From the NCBI GenBank assembly GCA_026129485.1, contig JAHCHY010000023.1, positions 1 through 64,000 on the forward strand: DNA of 64,000 bases. Reading direction: 5' to 3'. Shown in pieces: positions 1 to 8,566 of the stretch; the stretch's first letter is position 1; the number at the start of each line of letters is the position of its first letter. Origin of the DNA: Cyclobacteriaceae bacterium. Lineage in GTDB: Bacteria; Bacteroidota; Bacteroidia; Cytophagales; Cyclobacteriaceae. Under the pieces are notes generated by a model. That model made no database searches, was not told the origin of the DNA, and saw nothing but the letters and a program-made list of their open reading frames with translations. Both the position numbers and the translations under genes were made by a program.

Positions 1-747
1 AATCTCATTTCGCATAACGGCTGCCCGCTTTACGGTTTCATCCGGGAGTTGTTGTGCGAACTTGTTTTCTTCCGCAACAAGGCCGCTGGCATTAATCCGG
101 GCTGCATAATCATGTCCGTATTTGCGCACATGGTCATCCTGCCCGAATATTTTTTCGCGTTCGCGCTTGTCGATAATGCTGTTGTCCTCGAATGTAACAT
201 CCGGTACGGGCGAGAAAAAAGGTACTTGCAGAATAGCCCAGCCGCCCGGCTTTAATACCCGCCTGATCTCACTCATGGCTTTTATATCATCCGCAACATG
301 CTCCAGCACGTGGTTGCATAAAACCGTATCGAATGTATTATCCGCAAACGGAAGCTGGTGAATATCGGCCTTTACTTTTGCGAGAGGCGATTCAATATCT
401 GTTGTGATGTAGCGCATGCCATGCTGTTTTTCAAACCGGTGGATGAAGCATACTTCAGGCGCTATGTGCAGCACATCAAGTGGCGCTTTGAAAAAACCGG
501 TTTGGGTTTGCAGGTATAGCCAGATAAGCCGGTGGCGTTCCAGGCTCAGGCAGTTGGGGCAAAGCGCGTTTGGCCGGGGATTAATTCTGCCGTAAGGCAT
601 AAACTTCTTAAACCGGCTTTGGCAAACCGGGCACTCAACCGCATTTCCCCTGTAAAATAATCCGGCCACCTTCAACCCGGTGCCGGCCATGCGTTGCAGC
701 CAGGTACGGGGTACAAAGCGGATGAGGAACGAAACGATTTTTTTCAT
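1..747 (-). CDS. SAM-dependent methyltransferase, 3' part cut by window edge
   Basis: The reading frame starts with ATG at 747 and is open through base 1, giving 249 residues without a stop, so the C-terminus is missing. A short N-terminal part carries two cysteine pairs (CPVC at residues 39-42 and CPNC at 63-66), which suggests a small zinc ribbon. The methyltransferase core follows: a DVLHIAPE strand near 91-98, TTDIES at 115-120, LPFADNTFDTVLCNHVLEH at about 132-150, then RRVLKAGGW at 162-170, which is typical of class I SAM methyltransferases of the Methyltransf_11 type. The substrate cannot be told. The gene points away from the sigma operon across a 347-base gap. Confidence 0.85.
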   Translation of the reverse strand, partial: MKKIVSFLIRFVPRTWLQRMAGTGLKVAGLFYRGNAVECPVCQSRFKKFMPYGRINPRPNALCPNCLSLERHRLIWLYLQTQTGFFKAPLDVLHIAPEVCFIHRFEKQHGMRYITTDIESPLAKVKADIHQLPFADNTFDTVLCNHVLEHVADDIKAMSEIRRVLKPGGWAILQVPFFSPVPDVTFEDNSIIDKREREKIFGQDDHVRKYGHDYAARINASGLVAEENKFAQQLPDETVKRAAVMRNEI

Positions 748-881
748 GCGCGGCAAAGATAATTAAAGCGGGGCGCCATAGCTTACCAGAAGGTACAGAT
801 GAGGTATATCGGCCTTAGCCTTCGGTGAAAATTGAAATTTCTGGTTAGAACAATAAGCTTATGCGGCTCACTAAAGTAAAA

Positions 882-1053
882 AATGAGCTCATTCAAAGTC
901 GTAATTTGAGCTTTATTTGATCATAGGATGAGCTATAACATTAATCGAAGGGAAATACCAGAACGGGAGAATCACAATACTTTTCTTTAAGCGTTCAAAA
1001 CTATTTTAGCCAAACCAGCATCTTTATATTCGAAAACAATGAATTGAGCTCAA
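882..1053. promoter_or_regulatory. Four TGAGCT motifs upstream of the ECF sigma operon
   Basis: The gap at 748-1094 holds no gene. It has four TGAGCT hexamers at 884, 907, 929 and 1045. The first sits in the perfect palindrome AATGAGCTCATT (882-893) and the last in TTGAGCTCAA (1044-1053). The first three are spaced 23 and 22 bases apart, about two helix turns. The sequence is seen directly; that it binds a regulator is inference. No clean TAnnTTTG box was found here, which would fit a promoter read by the ECF factor itself rather than by the housekeeping sigma factor. Confidence 0.35.
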
Positions 1054-1094
1054 ATTAAGCGTTTTCCGTGGCCGAAACCTTACCGGATATTGTT

Positions 1095-1694
1095 ATGATG
1101 CACTCGGATGCCCTGCTGGAGCGGGCTCGTCAGGGAGATAAAAACGCCCAGGGCAAGCTGGTGCAACTGTGGTATAAGCGCATCTACAATTTTGCTTATA
1201 AATTTTTCTTCGATCATGACCTGGCCATGGAGGTTTCGCAGAAAACATTTATCAGCATGCATCGTAACCTGGCAGGCTTGCACGAAACAGCCCGGTTTAA
1301 ATCCTGGCTCTATACCATAGCCGTGAATTACTGCCGCGAAGAATTGCGCAAGCGTAAAGCCAGCCGGTCTGTTTCGTTAAACGACTTTCCGGCAGGAAAT
1401 GAAGTGAGCTACCGGTGGGAAACCAGCAGTGGCAGATCGGATAACCCGGAAAAACAGTTGCGGCACACCGAGCTGTCAGACTTGCTGCAGCAATGCCTGA
1501 TGGAGCTGAGCGCTGAGCAGCGTGAAGTAGTGATTATGAAAGAGTACGAGGGACTGAAGTTCAGGGAGATTGCGGAAGCATTACAGGTTTCGGAGAACAC
1601 CGTAAAGTCGAGAATGTATTACGGGCTGGATGGATTAAAGAAAATTTTGGAAAAAAGGAACATAACTAAAGATACCTTGGGATATGAGCTATAA
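1095..1694 (+). CDS. ECF RNA polymerase sigma factor
   Basis: A sigma-70 family factor of the extracytoplasmic-function size (about 200 residues). The sigma-2 region (core-binding and -10 recognition) includes NFAYKFFFDHDLAMEVSQKT and the FKSWLYTIAVNYCREELR helix. The sigma-4 region (-35 recognition) near the C-terminus has LSAEQREVVIMKEYEGLKFR followed by an EIAEALQVSENTVKSRMYYG helix-turn-helix. A GTG start at 1068 is in frame, but the paired ATGs at 1095/1098 are closer to family N-termini, so the true start is uncertain. Its end overlaps the next gene by 11 bases, so the two are probably translationally coupled and act as a sigma/anti-sigma pair. Confidence 0.9.
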   Translation: MMHSDALLERARQGDKNAQGKLVQLWYKRIYNFAYKFFFDHDLAMEVSQKTFISMHRNLAGLHETARFKSWLYTIAVNYCREELRKRKASRSVSLNDFPAGNEVSYRWETSSGRSDNPEKQLRHTELSDLLQQCLMELSAEQREVVIMKEYEGLKFREIAEALQVSENTVKSRMYYGLDGLKKILEKRNITKDTLGYEL

Positions 1695-2526
1695 ACCAGA
1701 CGAAGGCACCCTGGTAGCTTACCTGTATGGTGAGCTGGATGCCGCAGAAACGGAAAGAGTAAGACAATACCTGGAACAACACCCGCAAATACGGGAGCAG
1801 TTGCAGCAGATGGGTGATGTACGCAAATTGATGGGCGCGTTAAGCGATGTAGAGGTAATTGCTCCGCCTGTTTTTGTAGACCATCAGCAAAACAGTACTC
1901 CCTTCTGGAAAGCGGGGTACTTTAAGATTACGATAGGCATTGCCGCTTCGCTGCTCTTTTTGCTGGTGGCCGCGAGGTTAATCGGCCCGGAGGTAACGTA
2001 CTCAAATGGTGAGCTGCGCATTAGCTTTAACAATACCACTCCAATAGCAGAACAGGAACAGCAGCTTACAGCTAACGAAGTGCAGCACATGATCAATCAA
2101 TCGCTGGTTAAGAACAACGAAACCATAGCGGGGAGCTGGGAGGCGAGTAATCAGAAAATCCGGGAATCGCTGCAGCGAAACCTGGACAATAACTCAGCCC
2201 GTATCGATAAGCTGATGGCAGTGGCTTCGCAAGCCTCGCAAGACCAGGTGCGCACGTTTGTGGCAGGTTTGCAGGAAGAGAACCTGAAGCTGATGAAAGA
2301 TTATTTTCAATTATCGGCCAAAGATCAGCAAATGTATGTGGAGAACCTGTTAGTGGATTTTACCAAATACCTGCAGGAGCAGCGTAAGCAGGATTTGTTG
2401 TTGTTCCAGGTTCGGATGAACAGCATTGAGAAAAACACCGATCAGTTTAAGCAGGAAACGGAACAGATATTAGCCAGTATTATTTCAAACCCTGAAGGAG
2501 CAATCAGAAAAGTAAACAATTATTAA
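1684..2526 (+). CDS. Putative membrane-bound anti-sigma factor
   Basis: A 280-residue protein with a short acidic N-terminal cytoplasmic part (LVAYLYGELDAAETERV, like the zinc-finger-less anti-sigma N-termini that start with a helix pair), one membrane segment at about residues 80-100, and a long periplasmic part rich in Q, E, N and K that looks like coiled coil (residues about 125-270). It overlaps the sigma gene by 11 bases, the usual arrangement for an anti-sigma partner. I see no HxxxCxxC zinc motif. The function is inferred from topology and position. A direct signal-sensing role for the coiled-coil part is possible but not shown. Confidence 0.65.
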   Translation: MSYKPDEGTLVAYLYGELDAAETERVRQYLEQHPQIREQLQQMGDVRKLMGALSDVEVIAPPVFVDHQQNSTPFWKAGYFKITIGIAASLLFLLVAARLIGPEVTYSNGELRISFNNTTPIAEQEQQLTANEVQHMINQSLVKNNETIAGSWEASNQKIRESLQRNLDNNSARIDKLMAVASQASQDQVRTFVAGLQEENLKLMKDYFQLSAKDQQMYVENLLVDFTKYLQEQRKQDLLLFQVRMNSIEKNTDQFKQETEQILASIISNPEGAIRKVNNY

Positions 2527-2538
2527 GATACAAACATT

Positions 2539-3726
2539 ATGAAGAGAGCAGTGAGAAATTTGATGTTGACAACCGTAGCGGTTGTATTAATAGTCGTGCA
2601 GGCGTGGGCTCAAAAAGATGAAGCGCGCATGACCCGCGACCTGGAAGTGGCAGAGAATATCCTGGGTACGCTGATCAAGCAGAAGTTAGAGAAACGCAAT
2701 TTCTTTCCGATAGAAGTTGGTTCGGATTACCGGCCCGGGTATGGTATAACCTTCCGGTTACCGTTTAATGTAAGCGACCCCGTTGTCTGGAATTTAAGCG
2801 GCCATGGTGTTAATGTGGTGAATGGAAACCTTTATAAAATAGAGGCTATAGAGGCGCCCGATGAAACGGATGTAGCCCGTGTGCTGGATGAGAATGTACG
2901 CACGACAACAGGAGGTGTCCGGGGCCGGGTTGGGGCTGCTTCACCGCGTGTGAATGCAGACAGCAGCTATGCAGCTACTAATGAAAGAATAATTGAAGCT
3001 TGCCGCGAATTCCTGGCCGACTATGGCGACCTGATTTCACAGCTTCAGCCCAATGAAAGGATCATCATTACAAACCGGGGCGATCGTGAACGCAATTGGT
3101 TTATAACATTTCAAAATGCTGTAAAGCCCGCTTACCTGTCTATTGAAGTTACGAAAGGAGAAATAACGCAACTGAAGCAAGGTAAAATGAGCCGCGAGCA
3201 GTTCATGAAAAACCTGAAAGTGGTAAACAGCCAGATGGATGATGAGCTGCAACCCGACCTGGAATTGCTAACCAGCATCTTTAACCGGTTGTACCGCAGG
3301 GATCTGTCCAAAACATTCTATACAGGTGAAAACATCTATTACGAACGTTTGAAGGATTATGGTGTGATCTATTATATGAATGTGTACTCCAGCAACCAGT
3401 CCGGCTACGACCGCTGGGTAATGCCTACACAAGGGTTAAATAATTTGTCGCAGGAAGATCGCGATAAAAAAGTGAAAGAGCTGTATCCTGCATTTGAGCG
3501 TGAAATTAAAACGGATATACTGGAATATGGCCGCACAGTAAAAAGCCTGAAAAGCGAAGAGCAGTTGGTGTTTAATATCGCACTCACCAAATGCAAGGGT
3601 TGCGGTATTCCGGCAACGCTTGAAATTTTTGTAAAAGCAAATGTACTGAGTGATTATGCTGCGGGTAAAATTTCGAAGGATGCAGCGCTTGCCCGGATGG
3701 AAATAAAGAAAGGCAGTAACCAATAA
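2539..3726 (+). CDS. Secreted protein of unknown function in the sigma operon
   Basis: I do not recognise this 395-residue protein. It has a clear signal peptide (MKRAVRNLMLTTVAVVLIVV, cleavage after AWA near residue 24) and no membrane segment after it. The mature part is mixed alpha/beta in appearance, with a CKGC pair near residue 353 close to the C-terminus. It lies 12 bases after the anti-sigma gene, so it is the third gene of the operon. It may be a periplasmic or outer-membrane-facing partner of the signalling pair, or simply its first target. A terminator follows it, closing the operon. Confidence 0.75.
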   Translation: MKRAVRNLMLTTVAVVLIVVQAWAQKDEARMTRDLEVAENILGTLIKQKLEKRNFFPIEVGSDYRPGYGITFRLPFNVSDPVVWNLSGHGVNVVNGNLYKIEAIEAPDETDVARVLDENVRTTTGGVRGRVGAASPRVNADSSYAATNERIIEACREFLADYGDLISQLQPNERIIITNRGDRERNWFITFQNAVKPAYLSIEVTKGEITQLKQGKMSREQFMKNLKVVNSQMDDELQPDLELLTSIFNRLYRRDLSKTFYTGENIYYERLKDYGVIYYMNVYSSNQSGYDRWVMPTQGLNNLSQEDRDKKVKELYPAFEREIKTDILEYGRTVKSLKSEEQLVFNIALTKCKGCGIPATLEIFVKANVLSDYAAGKISKDAALARMEIKKGSNQ

Positions 3727-3744
3727 ACCGGCCGGTCAAATACG

Positions 3745-3775
3745 GGGTGAGGGTAAACCTTTCACCCTTTTTATT
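3745..3775 (+). terminator. Probable rho-independent terminator after the sigma operon
   Basis: GGGTGA (3745-3750) pairs with TCACCC (3762-3767), extended by G-T pairs inside the loop, and is followed by TTTTTATTT. It lies 19 bases after the stop codon at 3726. Confidence 0.6.
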
Positions 3776-3885
3776 TGCCTTTCCTGTTTTTTAGCCGGGC
3801 ATTTTGTAACCTAACAAGACGTTTTCAAGTACTATCAGTATAATAATCAGGGAATTTTTAAGTTATCACTCCACACCTAAACAAC

Positions 3886-5196
3886 ATGAGCAGAAAAAAT
3901 TTACTATTGATCGCTGGCGCATTAATCGTTTTGCTGGCCGGCTATTTTTTATTCAGGCGCGATACCGGCCTGGATGCAGCCGTTATCCTGACGGATGTAA
4001 AGCAAGGCCAGTTTAGGGTTGAGATTGAAACCACGGGCGAGCTGGAAGCCAAAAACTCGGTTAAAATCCTGGGCCCGCATCAATTGCGTAACTTTCAAAT
4101 CTGGGAAGTAACCATTCAGAATATCATCAGCGAAGGCACCGTAGTAAAGAAAGGTGATTGGGTGGCCACGCTTGACCGCTCCGATTTTCAGACCAAGTTT
4201 GCTGCCAAGCAGATTGAGTTGGATAAAGCAAGCTCAAAATTTAACCAGACCCAGTTGGATACAACGCTGCAGTTGCGGCAGTCGCGCGATGAGCTGATCA
4301 ACCTGAAGTATGCAGTAGAAGAAACAGGAATCGTATTGGAACAATCCAAATTTGAACCCCCGGCTACCATTAAGCAGGCGGAAATAAATATGGATAAGGC
4401 GAAGCGTGCTTACGAGCAGGCGTTGGAAAACTATAAGATCAAGAAGAATCAGAATATAGAAAAAATGCGCGAGGTAAATGCCGAGCTGCGCAAGGTACAA
4501 TCCGAGTATGACGGCATGACCAAAGTGCTGGAAGCCTTTAACATTATGGCGCCCGAAGATGGCATGGTGATTTATCACAAGCACTGGGACGGTAAGCCGA
4601 TCAAGGCGGGCTCGCGCATACAAATGTGGGATCCCACCGTGGCTACATTGCCCGACCTTACCATTATGATGTCCAAAACCTATGTAAACGAAGTGGATGT
4701 GCGAAAAGTGCAGAAAGGCCAAACCGTAGATGTAGGATTGGATGCCTACCCCGACAAAAAGCTTTCGGGCCAGGTTACTTCAGTTGCCAATGTAGGTGAG
4801 CAACGGCCTAACTCTGATGCGAAAGTGTTTGAGGTAATGGTGGAAATAAAAGGAACCGATGCCACGCTAAGGCCTTCCATGACTACCAGCAATAAAATTA
4901 TCGCTACTGTGGTGGACAGTGTTTTGTTTGTTCCGCTTGAAAGCCTGCATACGCAATCCGATTCCATTACATACGTGTTTAAGCGGAGCGGCTTAAATAC
5001 AGTAAAGCAGGAAGTGATTGTAGGACAAACCAATGCCAACGATGCTGTAATCCTGGGCGGGCTAAGCGCTTCCGATAAAATTTATCTTTCCATTCCGGCC
5101 GGAATGAACAATGCCAAAATAGATTTATTGCCTGAGCTGAATGGCAAGCGGGGCAAGCAGAAAGAAGATAGCGCGGGTAAACTGGCCACTAATTAG
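3886..5196 (+). CDS. HlyD/MacA-type periplasmic adaptor
   Basis: Membrane fusion protein of a tripartite exporter, 436 residues. It has one N-terminal membrane anchor (residues about 5-23), a lipoyl/barrel-sandwich half (VEIETTGELEAKNSVKI), a long helical hairpin of about 130 residues (from about 105 to 225), the second lipoyl half (FNIMAPEDGMVIYHKHW) and beta-barrel and membrane-proximal domains at the C-terminus (QKGQTVDVGLDAYPDKKLSG). Eight bases separate it from the FtsX-type permease, and a TolC gene follows, so the three form one export system. Its substrate is unknown. Confidence 0.88.
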   Translation: MSRKNLLLIAGALIVLLAGYFLFRRDTGLDAAVILTDVKQGQFRVEIETTGELEAKNSVKILGPHQLRNFQIWEVTIQNIISEGTVVKKGDWVATLDRSDFQTKFAAKQIELDKASSKFNQTQLDTTLQLRQSRDELINLKYAVEETGIVLEQSKFEPPATIKQAEINMDKAKRAYEQALENYKIKKNQNIEKMREVNAELRKVQSEYDGMTKVLEAFNIMAPEDGMVIYHKHWDGKPIKAGSRIQMWDPTVATLPDLTIMMSKTYVNEVDVRKVQKGQTVDVGLDAYPDKKLSGQVTSVANVGEQRPNSDAKVFEVMVEIKGTDATLRPSMTTSNKIIATVVDSVLFVPLESLHTQSDSITYVFKRSGLNTVKQEVIVGQTNANDAVILGGLSASDKIYLSIPAGMNNAKIDLLPELNGKRGKQKEDSAGKLATN

Positions 5197-5204
5197 ACCG
5201 GGTC

Positions 5205-6584
5205 ATGCTCAAAAAATATTTTTCACCCCGGTTGCTGGCTAACCTCTACATAGCCATTGATGCGGTGCTTGCCAACAAGATGCGCTCTTTGTTAACCGCA
5301 CTGGGTATCATATTCGGAGTAGCGGCAGTTATTGCCATGCTGGCGATAGGTAATGGAGCCCAGCAGGAAATTCTCAACCAGATTAAGCTGGTGGGCGTAA
5401 ATAACATTGTAATTAAGCCCATTGTTGAACAAAAAGAGGAAAAGCTCAAAGAAGAAACGGGTGGTAAGAAGGAAAAGCGAAAGTTTTCACCAGGGCTTAC
5501 GGTGCGCGATGTGAACAGCATCAAAAAAGTTATTCCCGGCTTATCCAAAGTAAGCCCCGAGATAATTCTGAATACGACCGTTATTCAAAATGGTATTCGC
5601 AGGTCGGCCAAGCTGGTAGGCGTTGAACCCGAGTATTTCGGAATCTATGATTTCCAGTTGGCCGAGGGCCAGATGTTCAATGCCGGGCAAATGCGGATGG
5701 GGGCGCCCGTATGCATTATTGGTTCCGGCTTGAAAAGCAGATTCTTTCCTACAGAAAATGCGATCGGCAAAAGTTTAAAGGTAGGGCCGCACTGGCTTAC
5801 GGTAATTGGCGTAATGCGCGAGCGTTATGTTTCCGAAAACAGCATCAGCAAGCTGGGCATACGCGATTTTAATATGGATGTATATGCCCCGTTGCAATCG
5901 GTTTTAATCCGGTACGAAAACCGCGACCTGATTACAGCCGAAGCGTTACGATTAGCCAACATGCGCAGCCAGGGTTTTATTATTATCGGTGGGGCATCGT
6001 CCACAGAGGAGAGCGAAGAAGAAAAAAATAATTACCACCAGATTGACCGTTTGGTTATCCAGGTTGACGAAACAACCAGGTTGCAAAACACTGCGGAGAT
6101 CATCTCGCGTATGCTTACCCGCAGGCACTACGAAGTAGTTGATTTTGAAATTGAAATCCCGGAATTGTTGCTGAAGCAGCAGCAACGCACCAACGATATC
6201 TTTAACTATGTGCTGGGCGCTATAGCCGGCATCTCGCTGCTGGTAGGTGGTATTGGTATTATGAATATTATGCTGGCTTCGGTATTGGAGCGGATCAAAG
6301 AAATCGGCTTGCGGCTTTCCATTGGTGCGCAAAAAAGTGATGTGGTGCAGCAATTCCTTTTTGAAGCTGTCATGATCAGTATTTCCGGTGGATTGATCGG
6401 TGTGATGCTGGGTGTTGCGCTGGCCTACCTCGTGTCAGTGTTTGCTGATATTCCAACCATTATCAGCTTTACTTCCATTTTACTTTCATTTGGCGTGGCC
6501 GCTACAGTAGGGTTGATATTTGGAATTGCCCCCGCGCGCAGAGCGGCCAGCCAGGATCCCATAACTTCGTTACGACATGAATAA
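5205..6584 (+). CDS. MacB-like ABC transporter permease without ATPase domain
   Basis: A 459-residue FtsX/MacB permease. The first membrane helix is near residues 28-48, followed by a large periplasmic MacB_PCD-type domain (about 50-330), then three closely packed C-terminal helices (about 335-455) with the family pattern GIGIMNIMLASVLERIKEIG and LRLSIGAQKSDV. MacB proteins normally carry an N-terminal ATP-binding domain; none is present here, and no separate ATPase gene lies nearby, so the motor subunit must be encoded elsewhere if the exporter works. The stop overlaps the start of the TolC gene by 8 bases, which indicates coupled translation. Confidence 0.88.
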   Translation: MLKKYFSPRLLANLYIAIDAVLANKMRSLLTALGIIFGVAAVIAMLAIGNGAQQEILNQIKLVGVNNIVIKPIVEQKEEKLKEETGGKKEKRKFSPGLTVRDVNSIKKVIPGLSKVSPEIILNTTVIQNGIRRSAKLVGVEPEYFGIYDFQLAEGQMFNAGQMRMGAPVCIIGSGLKSRFFPTENAIGKSLKVGPHWLTVIGVMRERYVSENSISKLGIRDFNMDVYAPLQSVLIRYENRDLITAEALRLANMRSQGFIIIGGASSTEESEEEKNNYHQIDRLVIQVDETTRLQNTAEIISRMLTRRHYEVVDFEIEIPELLLKQQQRTNDIFNYVLGAIAGISLLVGGIGIMNIMLASVLERIKEIGLRLSIGAQKSDVVQQFLFEAVMISISGGLIGVMLGVALAYLVSVFADIPTIISFTSILLSFGVAATVGLIFGIAPARRAASQDPITSLRHE

Positions 6585-8040
6585 ATTCAGCAGGTTAATA
6601 ATAGTGCTGGCGGTTATCGTGCTGCCGGTATGTGCGGCAGCGCAAAGTAAATTCAGCATGGAAGATGTGGTAAGCCGTGCGCTTACGCAATCCCCGGCAT
6701 TTAAGCTGGCCGAAACCCGGAAAGAAAACCGTTTCTGGCAATACCGGTATTTCCGAACCAACTACAACCCGCAACTGCGTATGAGCAGCAATAATGCCGG
6801 GTCGTTGTATAACAACAGCTTCACCCCGGTTCGCCAGCCCGATGGCTCAATTGAATACCGCCCGCTTAACCAGCTTAACCCCGGGATGAACTTCGGTTTA
6901 CAGCAACCCATCCAATGGACAGGCGGGATGATCTTTGTAAACTCCAGCTACAACTACTTCAATAACATTACCAACGATACGCGGCAATGGAACGGTGCGC
7001 CCTTCAATATCTTTGTAAACCAGCCTTTGTTTGCTTTTAATCCATACAAGTGGGATCTTAAGATAGAACCGATCCGCTATGAAGAATCCAAGCGCGAGTA
7101 TGCGGAGAGCATGGAACAGATCAGCAGCGATGCGGTGGCGGCATTCTTCAACGTATTGCAGGCGCAGGTAAATGCACAAATTGCCCAGTTTAACCTGGCC
7201 AATAACGATACCATATATAAGATTGAGCAGGGCAGGTATAACATCGGCACCACTTCGCAGGATAAGCTGTTGCAGGTGGAGCTTCAGTTGCTTCGCTCGC
7301 GGCAGGATGTAGCGCAGGCCGACCTCGATCTGCAAACCGCCAGCCTGCGGTTGCGTACTTTTATCGGGCTGCGCAGCGGAGAGCGTTTCGATCTGAACCT
7401 GCCGGACAATATTCCTCAATTTGATGTAAGTGAAGAAGAAGCGTTGCAATATGCCAGGCAGAACCGGGCGGCCTTCATAGCCTTTGAAAGGCGCAAGATG
7501 GAAGCCGATCAGGCGGTGGCGCAGGCAAAAGGAGAACGCTACCAGGTAGGGGTAACAGCTTCGTATGGTACCAATAATGTGGGAAGTACCGTGGGGGATT
7601 TGTACCAGAACCCGGCCCGGCAGCAAATGGCCAATGTAACCTTCAATGTGCCCCTGGTAGATTGGGGCAGGCGAAAGGCGCTGATGCGCACCGCTATCGC
7701 CAATAAGCGGTTAAATGATTATATCATCGCGCAGGATGAGGTAACGTTTGAGCAGGAAATTATTACACAGGTACGCCAGTTTGAGATGCTGCGCCTGCAA
7801 ATTGAAATCACCCGAAAAGCGGATGAAGTGGCGCAAGAGCGTTACATGGTAGCGCAAAACCGGTACCTGATTGGTAAAATTGATATTACAAACCTGAATA
7901 TTGCGCTCAACGAAAAGGATACCGCAAAACGCAGTTACCTTGAAGCATTGAAATCATTCTGGACGGCCTATTATGATTTGCGCAGGCTTACGCTGTATGA
8001 CTTTGCAAATAAACGGTTGCTGTATATCGTTGAGCAATAA
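6577..8040 (+). CDS. TolC-family outer membrane efflux protein
   Basis: A 487-residue outer-membrane channel subunit. It has a signal peptide (MNKFSRLIIVLAVIVLPVCA, mature start near AAQSKFSMEDVV) and the two long helical repeats of the OEP family, seen in the VNAQIAQFNLANNDTIYKIE and QARQ-rich stretches and the late RYLIGKIDITNLNIALNEKD repeat. It overlaps the permease by 8 bases and is the last gene of the adaptor-permease-channel row. It is expected to form the trimeric outer-membrane duct of this exporter. Confidence 0.88.
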   Translation: MNKFSRLIIVLAVIVLPVCAAAQSKFSMEDVVSRALTQSPAFKLAETRKENRFWQYRYFRTNYNPQLRMSSNNAGSLYNNSFTPVRQPDGSIEYRPLNQLNPGMNFGLQQPIQWTGGMIFVNSSYNYFNNITNDTRQWNGAPFNIFVNQPLFAFNPYKWDLKIEPIRYEESKREYAESMEQISSDAVAAFFNVLQAQVNAQIAQFNLANNDTIYKIEQGRYNIGTTSQDKLLQVELQLLRSRQDVAQADLDLQTASLRLRTFIGLRSGERFDLNLPDNIPQFDVSEEEALQYARQNRAAFIAFERRKMEADQAVAQAKGERYQVGVTASYGTNNVGSTVGDLYQNPARQQMANVTFNVPLVDWGRRKALMRTAIANKRLNDYIIAQDEVTFEQEIITQVRQFEMLRLQIEITRKADEVAQERYMVAQNRYLIGKIDITNLNIALNEKDTAKRSYLEALKSFWTAYYDLRRLTLYDFANKRLLYIVEQ

Positions 8041-8055
8041 TTTTAGTAAAGCTTT

Positions 8056-8313
8056 TTATGGATAGACCTGGAAGCAATCATTAGAGTTTCCGGTTGGCGG
8101 GCAATAAGATGCTTTACACGCATTGCCACTGCTCTTATCTTCGTCTTCTCCCAATTTTTTACACGCGCTTTCGGTTTTGAAAGGATAACTTTTCCAAAAC
8201 AAAGGCTGGCCTGTTCCGAAACCTCCACAGGAAACAGTACATGTTCCTGTTTCTTCCTTATCACAAGAAAAGCCCAGGAGTAAAATTACGGTAACAAGGG
8301 AAGCCTTCTTCAT
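8056..8313 (-). CDS. Small cysteine-rich lipoprotein
   Basis: A protein of about 85 residues. I chose the ATG at 8313 because it gives a clean lipoprotein signal (MKKASLVTVILLLGFSC); a longer frame from 8334 adds seven residues that do not fit a signal peptide. After the lipidated cysteine the chain begins DKEET, which resembles the K-(D/E)2 lipoprotein export signal described for surface lipoproteins of Flavobacteriia. The mature part has six further cysteines in the order CxxxC, C, CxxxC, C, which would allow three disulfides. No family is recognised. It is convergent with the TolC gene, 15 bases apart. Confidence 0.7.
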   Translation of the reverse strand: MKKASLVTVILLLGFSCDKEETGTCTVSCGGFGTGQPLFWKSYPFKTESACKKLGEDEDKSSGNACKASYCPPTGNSNDCFQVYP

Positions 8314-8566
8314 GGGGTTATAACAATGCAACAAAGTTTATATAAAAATCCTGGGATAACCAAGTACAGCAAACCCGGATACTGTAGCGTATAACAGGGA
8401 GAGCCCTTACGTACATTACAACTATAACACATGGGCCTTATCTATGTATTGTTAGTTTTATATCTTTAACGCAATGGAACCGGTAAAATTTAATTTTTTG
8501 ATGTCAAAAAGCAGCGCGGAAAAGATTGAGGCATTGATAATGAATTGCAGGTAATTTTTGTAATAG

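Noticed and set aside
6898-7626. 242-residue minus-strand frame opposite the TolC gene
   Set aside because: It lies fully inside a strong TolC-family gene and has no recognisable motif.
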